Shown here one piece after another: positions 36,751 through 47,945 of a stretch of 64,000 bases of DNA (position 1 is the first letter of the stretch; each line of letters opens with the position of its first letter). A model generated the notes under the pieces. It saw nothing but the letters and a program-made list of their open reading frames with translations. It had not been told where the DNA came from and did no database searches. Made by a program: the position numbers and the translations under genes. Source of the stretch: Isoetes taiwanensis (Eukaryota > Streptophyta > Lycopodiopsida > Isoetales > Isoetaceae); the NCBI GenBank assembly GCA_021234155.1, contig JAJEKV010000143.1, positions 1,007,358-1,071,357 on the forward strand, read 5' to 3'.

Positions 36751-37018
36751 CTGCAGAAAAATTTAAGTTAGAGTGTTAACTGTTAATAAGGGCATCATTC
36801 TGTACATTTTGTTGCCCCGTAGATGTAATTGTGCACAGGGCGTGAAAAGCCTTCAAATTACAAAGAATGTACTCTGTATATAGTGACCCATGTTGAGCCA
36901 TTAACCTGTTCAAAAACCTACCATGCTTGTTGATCCGCCATACCCCACGCACTCAAAATACTTGGCGTCTGCCCAAGAGAGCTCTCCGGTTAGCCGGTTT
37001 TGAGAGCGGCTGCCTAAC

Positions 37019-37160
37019 AACACAAGTGACCGAGCATTTACAGCCAAACGTAAGTTTTTAGCAGTCACCAGCATATCCTAGGGATATTCTAGCATATACC
37101 TAGAATATGCCAAAAGCCCACATAAACAAGGGTTTGCCCCCCTAGGGGCAACCCAAAAAA
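37019..37160 (-). repeat. Hairpin module, copy 1
   Basis: The minus strand reads GGGTTGCCCCTAGGGGGGCAAACCC (a self-complementary hairpin, 37130-37154). It continues through GTTTATGTGGGC, GGTATATGC, GATATGCTG, GTGACTGCT and CTGTAAATGCTCGGTCA. The same order of motifs occurs on the plus strand at 59966-60105. No coding function is seen. Confidence 0.75.
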
Positions 37161-38676
37161 GCCTTCTTAAAATTGTGTAAGTAGCTTATATGCCAGGAAA
37201 ACCTCACTGGTTTTAGCATGGCAAATGTAGCATCGCACATTATCGGCTAAGGCACATTATCGGCTATGGCATAGAATAGAAATTATTCCAGGGTTGTGTG
37301 AAAGCATGAAATAGATAAGCCACTGCATACCTTTGTTGGAGCGAATTCGCTTTTGCCCATACAGTATTCCAACTGCACAGAACAACCACATCATAAATCG
37401 ATACACAGCATGTTTTGAAGCACAATCGTCCATTTTTAAACAAAGAAGCACCTTATCTGTTTGTAGCAGAAGCTAGACCGGATCTTGAAGCAAACCGGCA
37501 TGCCACAAACATTCCGGCCTCCAGTTCCTTGCATCGAACTGCTTTATTACACCATTTTCATGTTGGCATGTAGCCGACATTTCCAACAAGCGGCGCCGCC
37601 AGAGACTGCATGTGTGGCCACAGATTAAATCCAAAACCAGCAGATTTGTAAAGAAATGATTTTCACAATCGGCCAAGGTTCTGTATGCCCTAAAAATAAT
37701 ATTGTGACATAAACCAGATTGCATATCGTGCACCCAAAGTGGACATTGGGCATATTAATATGAAATTTTTTTGTATTTTACATAGAAAGCCCTTCAGAAA
37801 ATGCCTTAGAAAATGTGGCACATACCAGGTCGTATTCTCAATATAAGGCCGCAATTCAATTGACAAGGCCACCATAATAATCACTTAAAATTCTAATGGT
37901 TCCTCAATTTTTAATATCAACTTTTGGTGCTATAGGTAACCATAAAAGTTCCAAATGTCAAACATATAGGTAACCATAAAAGTTCCAAATATGCAAGCAT
38001 ATTTTTGGGACAGACTCAATGTTGAGAATTGCATTGAGAATTGGCCTTATAGCCATCCTATATTAGATCATCGATCACCATATAGAAGGAAGGAAGAGCA
38101 TAAGCATGATGGCTCCACGGTATCAATCATGCTTGTTGTCCAATTCCCAATTTGTTAACAATTGGCATAATCGTTTTTTCACAATTCCATTATAAACCAT
38201 GTCAACCATCACCTTGCTACACATTGGCAAAAGCAGATCCTACCTCCATGGTCCAGTGTATAGAATAAATATTGTTTTGGAGATAATGTTTTACCTGACA
38301 AAAAGATAGCATGCTTTATCTTTAACTAGGAATAAGGCAAGTGGCAACTTGTACAATGGCAAAGAACCACACTTGTGCAGTGGCACAAATTTTTTATTTT
38401 GCGCTAGGAGCTTCCTACCATTCTATGGCATGAAAGAACTTAAAAAAAATCACACAAAAGAGCTTAAAAAAAAACTAAACTAAACTTATCTCGAAGCACT
38501 CATACCAAAATATGACCTCTTATTGTCATCATAATCATATAGGTACATCAAAGTTATTGTGTTTCATGCATGATATTAAAGTGCTAAGAATTCAATCAAA
38601 ACATACGGACCATAAAAGAACTTCAAACAAAAAACTTGTGATAGAGGTGATACATGATGAATGCTTTGAGTAATTC

Positions 38677-39015
38677 ATGTGTCAGGTTACTAGTCAGCAC
38701 TAGAGTCAGAATAATAGTCACATAATGAGTCAGAGCTTTTGTCAGTATTTTAGTTAGGTTATTAGTCAACCGTATTGTCAGGATATTAGTCAGCCTAATA
38801 GTCAGACTAGTCATCAGGAACTATCATCAGGCTATGAGTCAGAGTGCTCGTCAGATACTTAGTCAACGTATTAGCCAGATTATGCGTCAAGAATTTCGTC
38901 AGTTTAATCGTCAGGCAATGTTTCGTCAGGCTATTCGTCAGGACATGCGTCAGGCTATATTCGTCAAGCTATATGTCAAATTATTCGTCATACAAATCGT
39001 CACTATGCACTTACA
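38677..39015 (+). repeat. Right subterminal GTCAG repeat array
   Basis: About 25 units such as ATTAGTCAGG, TTCGTCAGG and GCGTCAGG at 13-16-base spacing end about 60 bases before the right CACTA terminus. The motif orientation is the same as in the left array. Confidence 0.85.
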
Positions 39016-39080
39016 AACCTATCTTGGAGCACCTGGCGATTTTTCTGACGTCTAACAGGCATTCTCTTGTAGTGATATAA

Positions 39081-39345
39081 ATCATTGATCAATCATATGC
39101 CATTTATAAATACTATTACATCAGCCATTTGGAATCCAGATATGAACTATCTATCCTTGAAGCTTGATTGTGGTGACATGCAATCAAGCATAAACCCATC
39201 AAAACACGAGTATAGCAATATTATGTGCTCTCGTATAGCTTATATTCTCTTCAGTAGCTTTGGTGTACGGCTTATATTCTCTTCAGTAGCTTTGATTTGT
39301 CATTCCTATCAAACATCCAAACTCTCATCAGCATAGTATGACCAT
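39081..39345. repeat. 265-bp duplicated flank, copy 2
   Basis: Nearly identical to 21289-21553. It begins six bases after the CACTA right end and leads straight into the next run of 440-bp units. Confidence 0.93.
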
Positions 39346-41085
39346 ATGTAGCAAAATAACAGGGGGTTCCAGGGGGATTTGATATGGATGTAAAAAATAA
39401 CAATTCCCAAAACCCCGACCATATATCCCTAAAACAATTAAATGGGTTGTTATAAAAAACAACATAGATTCAAGATAAAAAAAATAATCACACTAGCTTA
39501 CTGGTATATTGGTTAAAATAATCTTATTAGGACATTGAGTTATTTTGGTAGAGGTTCGAGCCCCTGTATTTCATATTCTAAAATCTTAGACAAAGCCGTA
39601 TAAAGGTTCGATACTCCCTCAAAACCTTAGGCGAAAGCGTATTTCATATTTCAAAATCATAGGCGCCTCCAATCATAAATGACTATAAGCGAAACGAGAG
39701 GTGCTCACAGGCCCCAACATACGATCTGGGTCGTAGGATAAACGAATCCGACGACTGTGGTAGTCCAGGGTGCACGTCGTTTAGAATATATAGCAAAATA
39801 ACAGGGGGTTCCAGGGGGATTTGATATGGATGTAAAAAATAACAATTCCTGAAACCATAGACCATATATCCCTAAAACAATTAAATGGGTTGTTATAAAA
39901 AAAAAATATAAATTCAAGATAAAAAATAATCACACTAGCTTACTGGTATATTGGTTAAAATAATCTTATTAGGATATTGAGTTATTTTGGTAGAGGTTCG
40001 AGCCCCTGTATTTCATATTCTAAAATCTTAGACAAAGCCGTATAGAGGTTCGATACTCCCTAAAAACCTTAGGCGAAAGCGTATTTCATATTTCAAAATC
40101 ATAGGCGCCTCCAATCATAAATGACTATAAGCGAAACGGGTCGTAGGATCAACGAATCCGACGACTGTGGTAGTCCAGAGTGCACCTCGTTTAGAATATG
40201 TAGCAAAATAACAGGGGGTTCCAGGGGGATTTGATATGGATGTAAAAAATAACAATTCCTGAAACCATAGACCATATATCCCTAAAACAATTAAATGGGT
40301 TGTTATAAAAAAAAACATAAATTCAAGATAAAAAATAATCACACTAGCTTACTGGTATATTGGTTAAAATAATCTTATTAGGATATTAAGTTATTTTGGT
40401 AGAGGTTCGAGCCCCTGTATTTCATATTCTAAAATCTTAGACAAAGCCGTATAGAGGTTCGATACTCCCTAAAAACCTTAGGCGAAAGCGTATTTCATAT
40501 TTCAAAATCATAGGCGCCTCCAATCATAAATGACTATAAGCGAAACGAGAGGTGCTCACAGGCCCCAACATACGATCTGGGTCGTAGGATCAACGAATCC
40601 GACGACTGTGGTAGTCCAGAGTGCACCTCGTTTAGAATATGTAGCAAAAAAATAACAGGGGGTTCCAGGGGGATTTGATATGGATGTAAAAAATAACAAT
40701 TTCTGAAACCATAGACCATATATCCCTAAAACAATTAAATGGGTTGTTATAAAAAAAAAATATAGATTCAAGATAAAAAAAATAATCACACTAGCTTACT
40801 GGTATATTGGTTAAAATAATCTTATTAGGACATTGAGTTATTTTGGTAGAGGTTCGAGCCCCTGTATTTCATATTCTAAAATGCCGTATAGAGGTTTGAT
40901 ACTCCCTCAAAACCTTAGGCGAAAGCGTATTTCATATTTCAAAATCATAGGCGCCTCCAATCATAAATGACTATAAGCGAAACGAGAGGTGCTCACAGGT
41001 CCCAACATACGATCTGGGTCGTAAGATAAACGAATCCGATGACTGTGGTAGTCCAGGGTGCACTTCGTTTAGAATATGTAGCAAG
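39346..41085. repeat. Four tandem 440-bp units (copies D-G)
   Basis: Units start at 39346, 39788, 40198 and 40639; unit E lacks about 31 bases (the AGAGGTGCTCACAGGCC region). Each has TAGCTTACTGG, GGTTCGAGCCC, a second GGTTCGATACTCC about 75 bases on, a duplicated TATTTCATATT..AAAATC..TAGG block, and ends near GTAGTCCAG-GTGCAC. Divergence is low. The array resembles a tandemly amplified tRNA-derived element or satellite. Confidence 0.92.
39494..39563 (+). promoter_or_regulatory. Pol III type-2 promoter-like A and B boxes (one per 440-bp unit)
   Basis: TAGCTTACTGG (39494-39504) fits the A-box consensus TRGYNNANNGG. GGTTCGAGCCC (39553-39563) fits the B box GGTTCGANNCC. The spacing of about 59 bases is within tRNA-like range. 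The bases around the B box form a T-arm-like stem with one mismatch. I could not fold a complete tRNA cloverleaf. The same pair recurs in the other intact units. Confidence 0.55.
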
Positions 41086-41089
41086 ATAG

Positions 41090-42500
41090 AATAGATTTTT
41101 TAGACTGAACCTTCTATGCATATATAATGCGTGCACTTTATTATTTAGTTGTGTTAAGGTGCAGTCATTTAGAATTCAATGTTGTCCAATATATTCCCAA
41201 GTGCAGCAACACATGTTATGGATGTTCTTATTTCAGCAAATGACATTATCTAGATGCATATGTATCCATAGTCAAGTGGTGCCTTGGGTTTTATGAAGAA
41301 CTTGTGCACCTGCTAGATGGTTTCATGTAATTTATCCGAAAAAATCATCGTTTTGTAATAATCATGTTTCAGATTGCAGATCTTGCATATAGATATATTA
41401 CAGCACATATATCTCCATGTAACTATAACAACTTGGCACTACCAATGCAGTCAAAGCATCATAGATGTACTTTGGCATAATTGAAAAATGTAGTCCTTCC
41501 CATATCAACAGATACAATCCACATCTGATAATTTGCAGTACATCCATGGAATGTGGAATGTGTCATGTCGAACGATGCAATTTCTTCAACATCATGTTAA
41601 TCTAGCCCATTTCATTAATAAATGCAATGCCAGTAAAAAGATTAGAGGATCACCAATGATTCCTGCACAATGATGGCAATGTTGCTTCTTGACATATAAA
41701 CATCTTAACAGCTTCTTGATCTGCATGCCATTTATTAGAAATGGAGTTACCAGCAAAAAGAGAGAGTAGGATCACAAATGCAACATCTCTCATTTGTGCA
41801 ATGTGGTTGTCCACACATTATGCTCAATTCAAAGTACCACGAAAACCTGTTTGTTCTCTGTGTATGTAACACATGCATCTATATTGTATAAAATGTCTTT
41901 TTGTACACTGACATGACAATTAAAGGAACCAGAAAAATTGCAACTTGTCATAACCATTTCTAATTGCAACCTATTATAACCATTTCTGAATGAATGCCAA
42001 CAAAGAGACAAAAAAGCATGAGAGATTGGAAATCCTCCCGTAGAAATGCTGCCTCTTCGCACTTTGCAATTAATGTTTTGAGTTCCATAGCAATACGATC
42101 AAAAGATTCAAGGCCCAATGAAGGACGATTTATGAGACCTTCTTTCGAACAAATGAGCTGCACATATACTGCAACTATTGATAGTTAAACACACTCCCAT
42201 TGCCATAGATAATTGTCTGCAGCAAATAAATCCACTTTATCAATCTTTCCCATTCTATTTCCACATCAATCTGTAACTGCAGAGGTGAGTCCAACTTTGT
42301 TAAAATAATATTTTTACGGACGAACTCTTATCTTTCTAGCTGAAACAATTGTTAAGGTCTTCATGAGCTTCGTTGATGTTCAAGAGGAGGAACCTCTTCA
42401 GCATACTGCATCCTGCATCCAAGTAGATAAAGCATTCTGATGTTTTTAGACTATCGAAAGCTCTTATTTTGCTCTAGCTAGCTTTTTTCACCAACATTGA
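41090..42500. other. Gene-poor stretch
   Basis: The only notable frame is on the minus strand at 41960-42163 (ESFDRIAMELKTLIAKCEEAAFLREDFQSL), which looks like a helical exon. I cannot assign it. Confidence 0.4.
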
Positions 42501-42508
42501 AAACCAAG

Positions 42509-42586
42509 AGCAACGGATTTTTGATGGTCCTATAGTGCTTGAAAACCTATATTCAAGCACTATAGGACCATCAAAAATCCGTTGCT
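42509..42586. repeat. Perfect hairpin, 35-bp arms and 8-nt loop
   Basis: Arms 42509-42543 and 42552-42586 are exact reverse complements around AACCTATA. The outer part AGCAACGGATTTTTGATGG resembles TIR motifs of tiny MITEs. Either a collapsed MITE or a small-RNA hairpin; there is no ORF. Confidence 0.92.
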
Positions 42587-42734
42587 AGAGAGTTTAGGAT
42601 CATAACTGAGTAGAATGGGCTCTACCCTAGCCGCCATAGCCTGTCGTTAAGACAACATCCATCTCCGGATCAAACAAGCAAATCTCTGATTACCTGGAAT
42701 GCACTCCAATGATATTGCTACCAAAACGGCATCA

Positions 42735-42835
42735 ACGTGATAGTTGGGAAATCACAGCAAAACCCTAGCTCGCCTCCAGATCGTGATAGTTGGGAAATCA
42801 CAGCAAAACCCTAGCTTGCCTCCAGATCGATTCAA
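42735..42835. repeat. Two tandem 49-bp units
   Basis: CGTGATAGTTGGGAAATCACAGCAAAACCCTAGCTYGCCTCCAGATC occurs twice in succession with one base different. It lies in a GC-richer patch (42590-42960) that looks like a gene leader, but no coding exon follows that I can name. Confidence 0.85.
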
Positions 42836-43229
42836 AGGATGTTCTGCATAGGCTCAAAGTTACAGTGCCGGATTAGAATGAATTGGGGCCCGATCTAGGG
42901 TGTGATCTATACCGTCTAACTCGAATGTAAAATCTGAGCCACCCAAATTACGGCGTGATGCATAACGGACACACCCTATAATATTATTATATACGACGAT
43001 AAATTGGAACATTTAGAGCACATAAACTAAACCATACACATGGCTTAACTATGCAGTCTTTTGCACATGGACAACACTCAACTATTATGATAGATGTCAC
43101 ACGGATATTGAATGCTATAGCTTGGGCAGTGCTTGATATGTTAGCTCACGGCGTAAATTTTCTGAAGCTGGCCTTGGGACACTACTTATGAAAATTAAGC
43201 TTTTATAAGGAGAAACCTAAAAATGCATA

Positions 43230-43297
43230 TACAATACAACTGCTGCATCAACAACATTCATGTAGGAAAGCAATGCCTCCAATTCAGCTGGTGCAAC
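43230..43297 (-). pseudogene. 4-coumarate-CoA ligase-like exon fragment
   Basis: After an acceptor TTTTGCAG, the minus strand reads VAPAELEALL, then a diverged stretch and VVDAAVV. This is the C-terminal hinge motif of 4CL and related acyl-CoA synthetases (usually FQVAPAELEALL...DAAVV), which activate phenylpropanoid or fatty acids. An intron just before VAPAELE fits the acceptor seen here. The conserved G-Y-K lysine region that should follow is absent, so it is a lone exon. Confidence 0.6.
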
Positions 43298-44344
43298 CTG
43301 CAAAAGTGCTTGGAATAATTGGAATGTGCTTACAAGCAATTTTCTAGCAAAAGTTATTTTGATATACATAAGAGATTCGTCGATGAATACTATAGACAGC
43401 AGATAGAAATGACAGAGATGGACTATAAATAAGCTATCAAACAAAAAGTGGATTACAGATGTTAAGCTGAATTCAGAATACCTGATAATAGTTGACATTG
43501 AACTCTCTAGAACCCGAGAGGATGAACTTAAATTTGACCAAATATTAGGTTTAGGATTATCCTTTCAATTGCCAGACCCTCAAATCAGAAGCAAAATCGT
43601 CTACTCTACAAGGAAAAAAATAAACAAATTCTACCTTCTTGTGACAAAAGATGAAAGGACACAGCTTTATGGTAGGATACACACTCCTAGTAATATTTGT
43701 GGAACTCCACAGCTTTTTTCATAGTGGGTCGGCTCAGTACATCTGTAGCACATCTTAGATAAATTATTTCAATACAAAGATGCAAATCTACAACCTGAAG
43801 AAGGACTGAACTCAAACCCAAACAAAAACTTTTCAGCAAAATCATACCACTCTGTGCAAAATATAGAAACTTTAACATGAGCTTTACTTAACGATTTTTT
43901 AACAGAGAAACCGACATATATACATGCTAGAAGACAGAGAAACTGATGTATCTACATGCTAGAAGAGAATTTCAGAAGCCAAAAGGATCATGTAGTGGCT
44001 TTGATGGAAACCTAGAAAGGCAGCAAATATACTTGCTAACGATCTTCAAAATCCAAATACCCACATTGTCCACCAAGATAGAATGGATTGCATACAACCA
44101 AAAAATAAGGGGCGATTCAAACAAATATATGTAGATCTATTGAAGAAACCCGGACGAATACCTAGATCTTGCTATCATAAACAGCGCGATTGATGTCGAG
44201 ACGGGAGCCTCATCTGTAGAAGTGGAGGCGAAATTTAAAAAGGAAAATTAAAAGGGAGTCTACAACGTTCGTACGAGAAAACTACAAATCCTTTAAATAT
44301 AGCAGTTTAGCGAATGTTCGCCCCTTAAGGGAAACCCTACTGCC

Positions 44345-44645
44345 AAATATATCAAGCATCTAATCAATCTTCTGTATGGCACATTTTTCATATATTCTAC
44401 TTCTTCTTTTGTTGTAGGTGACATCTTCTCACTAATCTTATGTCCAGGCAATAATGGTGTACTAGTAGCATTGCAAATCTCCATCTTAAATCTCTCCAAT
44501 ACTCCCTGAATATAGTTGCATTGTGTCAATCTCAGAATTTTGTTACTTTTATCTTGGTCAACTTTCACCTAAATCAAACATTCTGAACCTTTGGTTCAGT
44601 AGTTTTTTGCATGTCTCAAGACAGTCCATTTGATTTGCAACCATC
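44345..44645 (-). pseudogene. Copia reverse transcriptase, C-terminal part
   Basis: Reads RFRMFDLGE, then after a frameshift KVDQDKSNKILRLTQ, YIQGVLERFKM and ATSTPL, landmarks that follow the YxDD box in copia RT. It resumes immediately after the L1 poly(A) and ends near IYLA, where other sequence begins. Confidence 0.9.
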
Positions 44646-44653
44646 GCACAATT

Positions 44654-46151
44654 TTTTTTTTTTTTTTTTTGATGAACATGGACCTTTATTACTCAAAGGA
44701 ATACAAAGAGTACATGGGGGACTCAAAACCCAGTGGAGAAGATATCCACTAGAGCAACACTACCCACCACATACATAACATAGAAAAGCAGAGAACGCAG
44801 ATCACCATGAGCACAACTGTTTGCTATGAGTAGGTGTGAATCTGAAGATATTGCTCCCAAATGACACTTTTGATGTCATCCTTTAAGGAAGAACACTTGT
44901 ACGCCTTCACAATGCGACTACGGGCATCGTTAAGCACTTGCATATCTGAAAAGAGTCGTCCCTTGAAGATGAGGAGATTTCGTCTCTTCCGGATGGACCG
45001 ATGATCCAAGCGGATGCTAAGTGGAAAGCCCTCTTTGCCAACTTGTCCGGAAGAACTAGGATAGACCGACAATAGGACCCGGCCGACTATTCAAGTCACA
45101 ATGGAAAAGACTCAGAAGCCACTGCCAAGCAAGTCGAACATGGTGACACAAGAAAAAGCAGTGCTCAGTTGTCTCATCCCTCTGCGTGCAAAGAGGGCAA
45201 AGAGAGACGAAATCGATGAACAACAGTGTTTACCCGCATGCATCTATGAGTGATCTGCCATCATAAAATGGATAGCTTAGGATGAAGCAATTTATCCCAT
45301 ACCCATCGCTTGCATCGCTTTCGATGAGGCTCGGGGGATAACTAAAGGCCACTTTGGCGATGGAAGCAACACCTCAGGATGAAGCAGGACCACATACATT
45401 GAGTGCACTAGGTGCTCCTCCTTAACACTGCCATGAACCACCCAGAGCTGGGGAGCCACGTCTTGTGGGTGTGGAGGAAGTGTAGCAGCTACTTTTTCCC
45501 AAATGGCCCGGTCCCAACGAAGGAGAAGGAACTTCAATTTGAACTCATTCCACGTCAACAATCTTGTCTCATTATACCATGCGATACCATGAGCACACTC
45601 CGCCGCCGCCACCGACGCTAAGGCCAATGGATGGACAGAAGAGACCAGGGGACAATCTGCCTGGCCGTCACCCAAAGGGATCCACCAACAACTGTAGGAT
45701 CTGTGTGGGCCATTGGATGGAACTGAAACAAAGTGTGCACAGTCTCCCAAGCAGCTAGCAACCCCTTGAGGAAAGGAGATGCATTAGGATATGGAGAAAT
45801 TGGATAGAATAATGCCCATGGAAGGAGAGGCTTAATAGATGGAGAGCCAAAGGAAATGCACATCTGTAAAGACTGGTGAATGAGATGCAGACCTGGAGAA
45901 TTATCAGCATTATTGAGAATCCGCCATATGAACTTAGAAATCAGCACCTTGCTCTGGAGAAGGAAGTGAATCATCCCCAGCCCCCCCACAAAGTTTAAGC
46001 ATAATGCACTTCGCCCAACTAACTTTAACATCAGCTCCTTCTTCAGTGCCACCCCAGATGAAGTTCCTGACAGTACGAACAATGAGCTGCATCTTTGTCT
46101 GCGATGCCAGCAAGATGGATGCCATGTAGACATGTGTACCACTCAGAACTG
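44654..46151 (-). mobile_element. 5'-truncated L1-type LINE with poly(A) and target duplication
   Basis: The plus strand starts with a long T run (minus-strand poly-A tail, 44654-44670). ACAATT flanks both sides (44648-44653, 46152-46157), the target duplication. Minus-strand coding shows the end of plant LINE ORF2: GTHVYMASILLAS, NFIWGG, a VSWAK..C segment and, near the 3' end, a zinc-ribbon-like ETTEHCFFLCHHVRLAW (zf-RVT type). EN and most of RT are missing through 5' truncation. Confidence 0.88.
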
Positions 46152-46157
46152 ACAATT

Positions 46158-46759
46158 GTCCATATACAAGGCAATAATGCAAAAATATTCTTTTTGTTTG
46201 AACATATAGATGTTAGCATCAGCATTGGGTTTCTCAAAACCCTGCTCAAGTAAGTATTTGTCCATGCAATTGTACCATGCACGAAGAGATTGTTTCAGTC
46301 CATATACTTCCCCTTTAAGCCTCCATATTTTTCCTTCTTTATTTTCAAAACCAGTTGGAGGTCTCATATAGATTTCTTCCTCAAGTTCAGCATTTAAAAA
46401 CATTGTACTTACATTCATGTGATGTATTTCATGACCTAATGAATTGGCCAATGCTAATAATATTCTTATGATTGCCATTTTTACGATAGATGAATAGTCA
46501 TCATTATAGTCAACTCCTTTTTGTTGTGAGAACCCCTGTGCAACCAGTCTAGCCTTAAACTTTTTCTCTCCATTTCACAATTCCTTGACTTTGTAGACCC
46601 ATCTATGTTCTTCAAGCTTGGTTTATTCACTATTTCATATGTTTCAGTTCTCTGAAAAGCTTGCATTTCTTCTTCCATTGCAGATTTCCAATGCTCTTTA
46701 TTTTCAATGCTCATTGCTTCTTTATATGGTTGAGGTACACCAAGCTCCATTACTGACAT
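46158..46759 (-). pseudogene. Copia reverse transcriptase, N-terminal part
   Basis: Starts after the Helitron with MELGVPQPYKEAM and WKSAMEEEMQAF, then MNVSTMFLNAELEEEIYMRPP, VYGLKQSLRAWY and ALYMDN. These are the canonical copia RT blocks up to the catalytic YxDD, which is cut by the L1 insertion. A frameshift lies near 46575 (KKSLRLDWLHRGSHN should read as the ARLVAQGFSQ block). Confidence 0.9.
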
Positions 46760-46974
46760 TAGTGTAGGTACTAGTTACGGTGCCCATCGTTGATGGGCTG
46801 GGTTTGCTAGATTTATGGGGTTAGCTATTTGGACCTTGCTTGCTAGGGACTTCCTCGGCCCAAATGGTTCGGATCTCAGGAAATAGAGGTAGGGGTAATC
46901 CCTACTTGTTCCTAGAGTTCCTTAAGTCGTGCTCAAAACAAAACTTGCCAAGACGACTGTCGAAAAGCTCCTAC

Positions 46975-47630
46975 CTATGAGAATACCTTATCGCTCCTAA
47001 AATATGAGGCATTGCTTGTCCTAAAATATGAGGCATACCTATGAGAATACCTTATCGCTCCTAAAATATGAGGCATTGCTTGTCCTAAAATATGAGGCAT
47101 TGCTTGTACTAACTTTTGCTCCTAAAACTTTAGCTCCTAAAATATGAGGCATTGCTTGTACTAACTCCTAAAATATGAGGCATTGCTTGTACTAACTTTT
47201 GCTCCTAAAACTTTAGCTCCTAAAATATGAGGCATTGCTTGTACTAACTTTCGCTCCTAAAATAACTTTTGCTCCTAAAACTTTAGCTCCTAAAATATGA
47301 GGCATTGCTTTGTACTAACTTTCGCTCCTAAAATATGAGGCATTGCTTGTACTAACTTTTGTACTAACTTTTGCTCCTAAAACTTTAGCTCCTAAAATAT
47401 GAGGCATTGCTTGTACTAACTTTCGCTCCTAAAATATGAGGCATTGCTTGTACTAACTTTCGCTCCTAAAATATGAGTCATTGCTTGTACTAACTTTCGC
47501 TCCTAAAATATGAGGCATTGCTTGTACTAACTTTCGCTCTAAAATGCTCCTAAAAAATATGAGGCATTGCTTGTACTTACTAACTTTCGCTCCTAAAATA
47601 TGAGGCATTGCTTGTACTAACTTCATGCAT
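46975..47630. repeat. 37-bp tandem array
   Basis: The unit CCTAAAATATGAGGCATTGC + TTGTACTAACTTTCGCT is repeated about 15 times with internal deletions and higher-order patterns (TTTTGCTCCTAAAACTTTAG variants). It lies inside Helitron B near its 3' end. One last unit plus flank reappears at 53090-53150 beyond the nested LINE. Confidence 0.93.
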
Positions 47631-47646
47631 TTTAATGCATTTTAAT

Positions 47647-47786
47647 TCTTGCTACTGGCATGAAGTTGCAATGTCTTCTAGCAATACCACAACTTTTTTA
47701 ATTCCAACGCCATGAGGGCATGCTACTGGCATGAAGTTGCAATGTCTTCTAGCAATACCACAACTTTTTTAATTCCAACGCCATGA
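47647..47786. repeat. Two tandem 70-bp units
   Basis: TGCTACTGGCATGAAGTTGC...AATTCCAACGCCATGAGGGCA occurs twice with no visible difference. It lies between the tandem array and the tRNA-like motif. Confidence 0.92.
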
Positions 47787-47874
47787 GGGCATATTGATTT
47801 CAAACAAATCATTTCATAAGCATGTCTAAATCATACCTAAAAGCGCATCTTATGGCCTCCTTAAAGTATTCCGA

Positions 47875-47945
47875 CAGTAGCCGGAATCGAACCTCCCCCC
47901 CACAGGGTTGAACCCCCCCAAACCCCCCCGTGCCAACCACTGAGG
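47875..47945 (-). other. tRNA-like B box and weak A box (possible SINE head)
   Basis: The minus strand reads CCCTCAGTGGTTGGCACGG, a loose A box, then about 35 bases later GGAGGTTCGATTCCGGC with a perfect B box (GGTTCGATTCC). Long G runs in between argue against a functional tRNA. It could be the 5' end of a tRNA-derived SINE running down to about 47640. Confidence 0.35.

Larger units (their letters stand above)
25392..39074. mobile_element. CACTA (En/Spm) transposon-bounded segment, 13.7 kb
   Basis: The left end begins CACTACAAGAGAATGCCTG. The reverse complement of the right end (39074 inward) is the same for 38 bases with two mismatches. Both ends carry dense GTCAG-type repeats every 13-16 bases (25440-25820, 38680-39010), as in CACTA subterminal regions. 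The three flanking bases are ATT and ATA, so the expected 3-bp target duplication is imperfect. No intact TnpA/TnpD-like gene is recognised. The interior contains PUX7-like exons, a TIR element, a Helitron end and repeated modules. It could be one element with captures or two elements' ends; see findings. Confidence 0.7.

Noticed and set aside
36922-36941. Start exon of the PUX7-like gene (MADQQA, donor GTAGGT)
   Set aside because: Exon phase does not fit the next exon and the intervening UBA exon is absent; kept only as a remark.
38834-39080. Two overlapping frames of 73-78 codons
   Set aside because: Same repeat artefact at the right CACTA end.
21554-41085. CRISPR-like array
   Set aside because: Units are about 440 bp without short direct repeats and spacers, in plant DNA; it is a tandem satellite-like repeat.
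45292-46142. Long minus-strand frames that look like a host gene
   Set aside because: They are the 3' part of an L1-type LINE ORF2, with poly(A) and target duplication.
47875-47945. Functional tRNA gene
   Set aside because: B box is good but G runs and lack of paired acceptor and anticodon stems rule out a tRNA.
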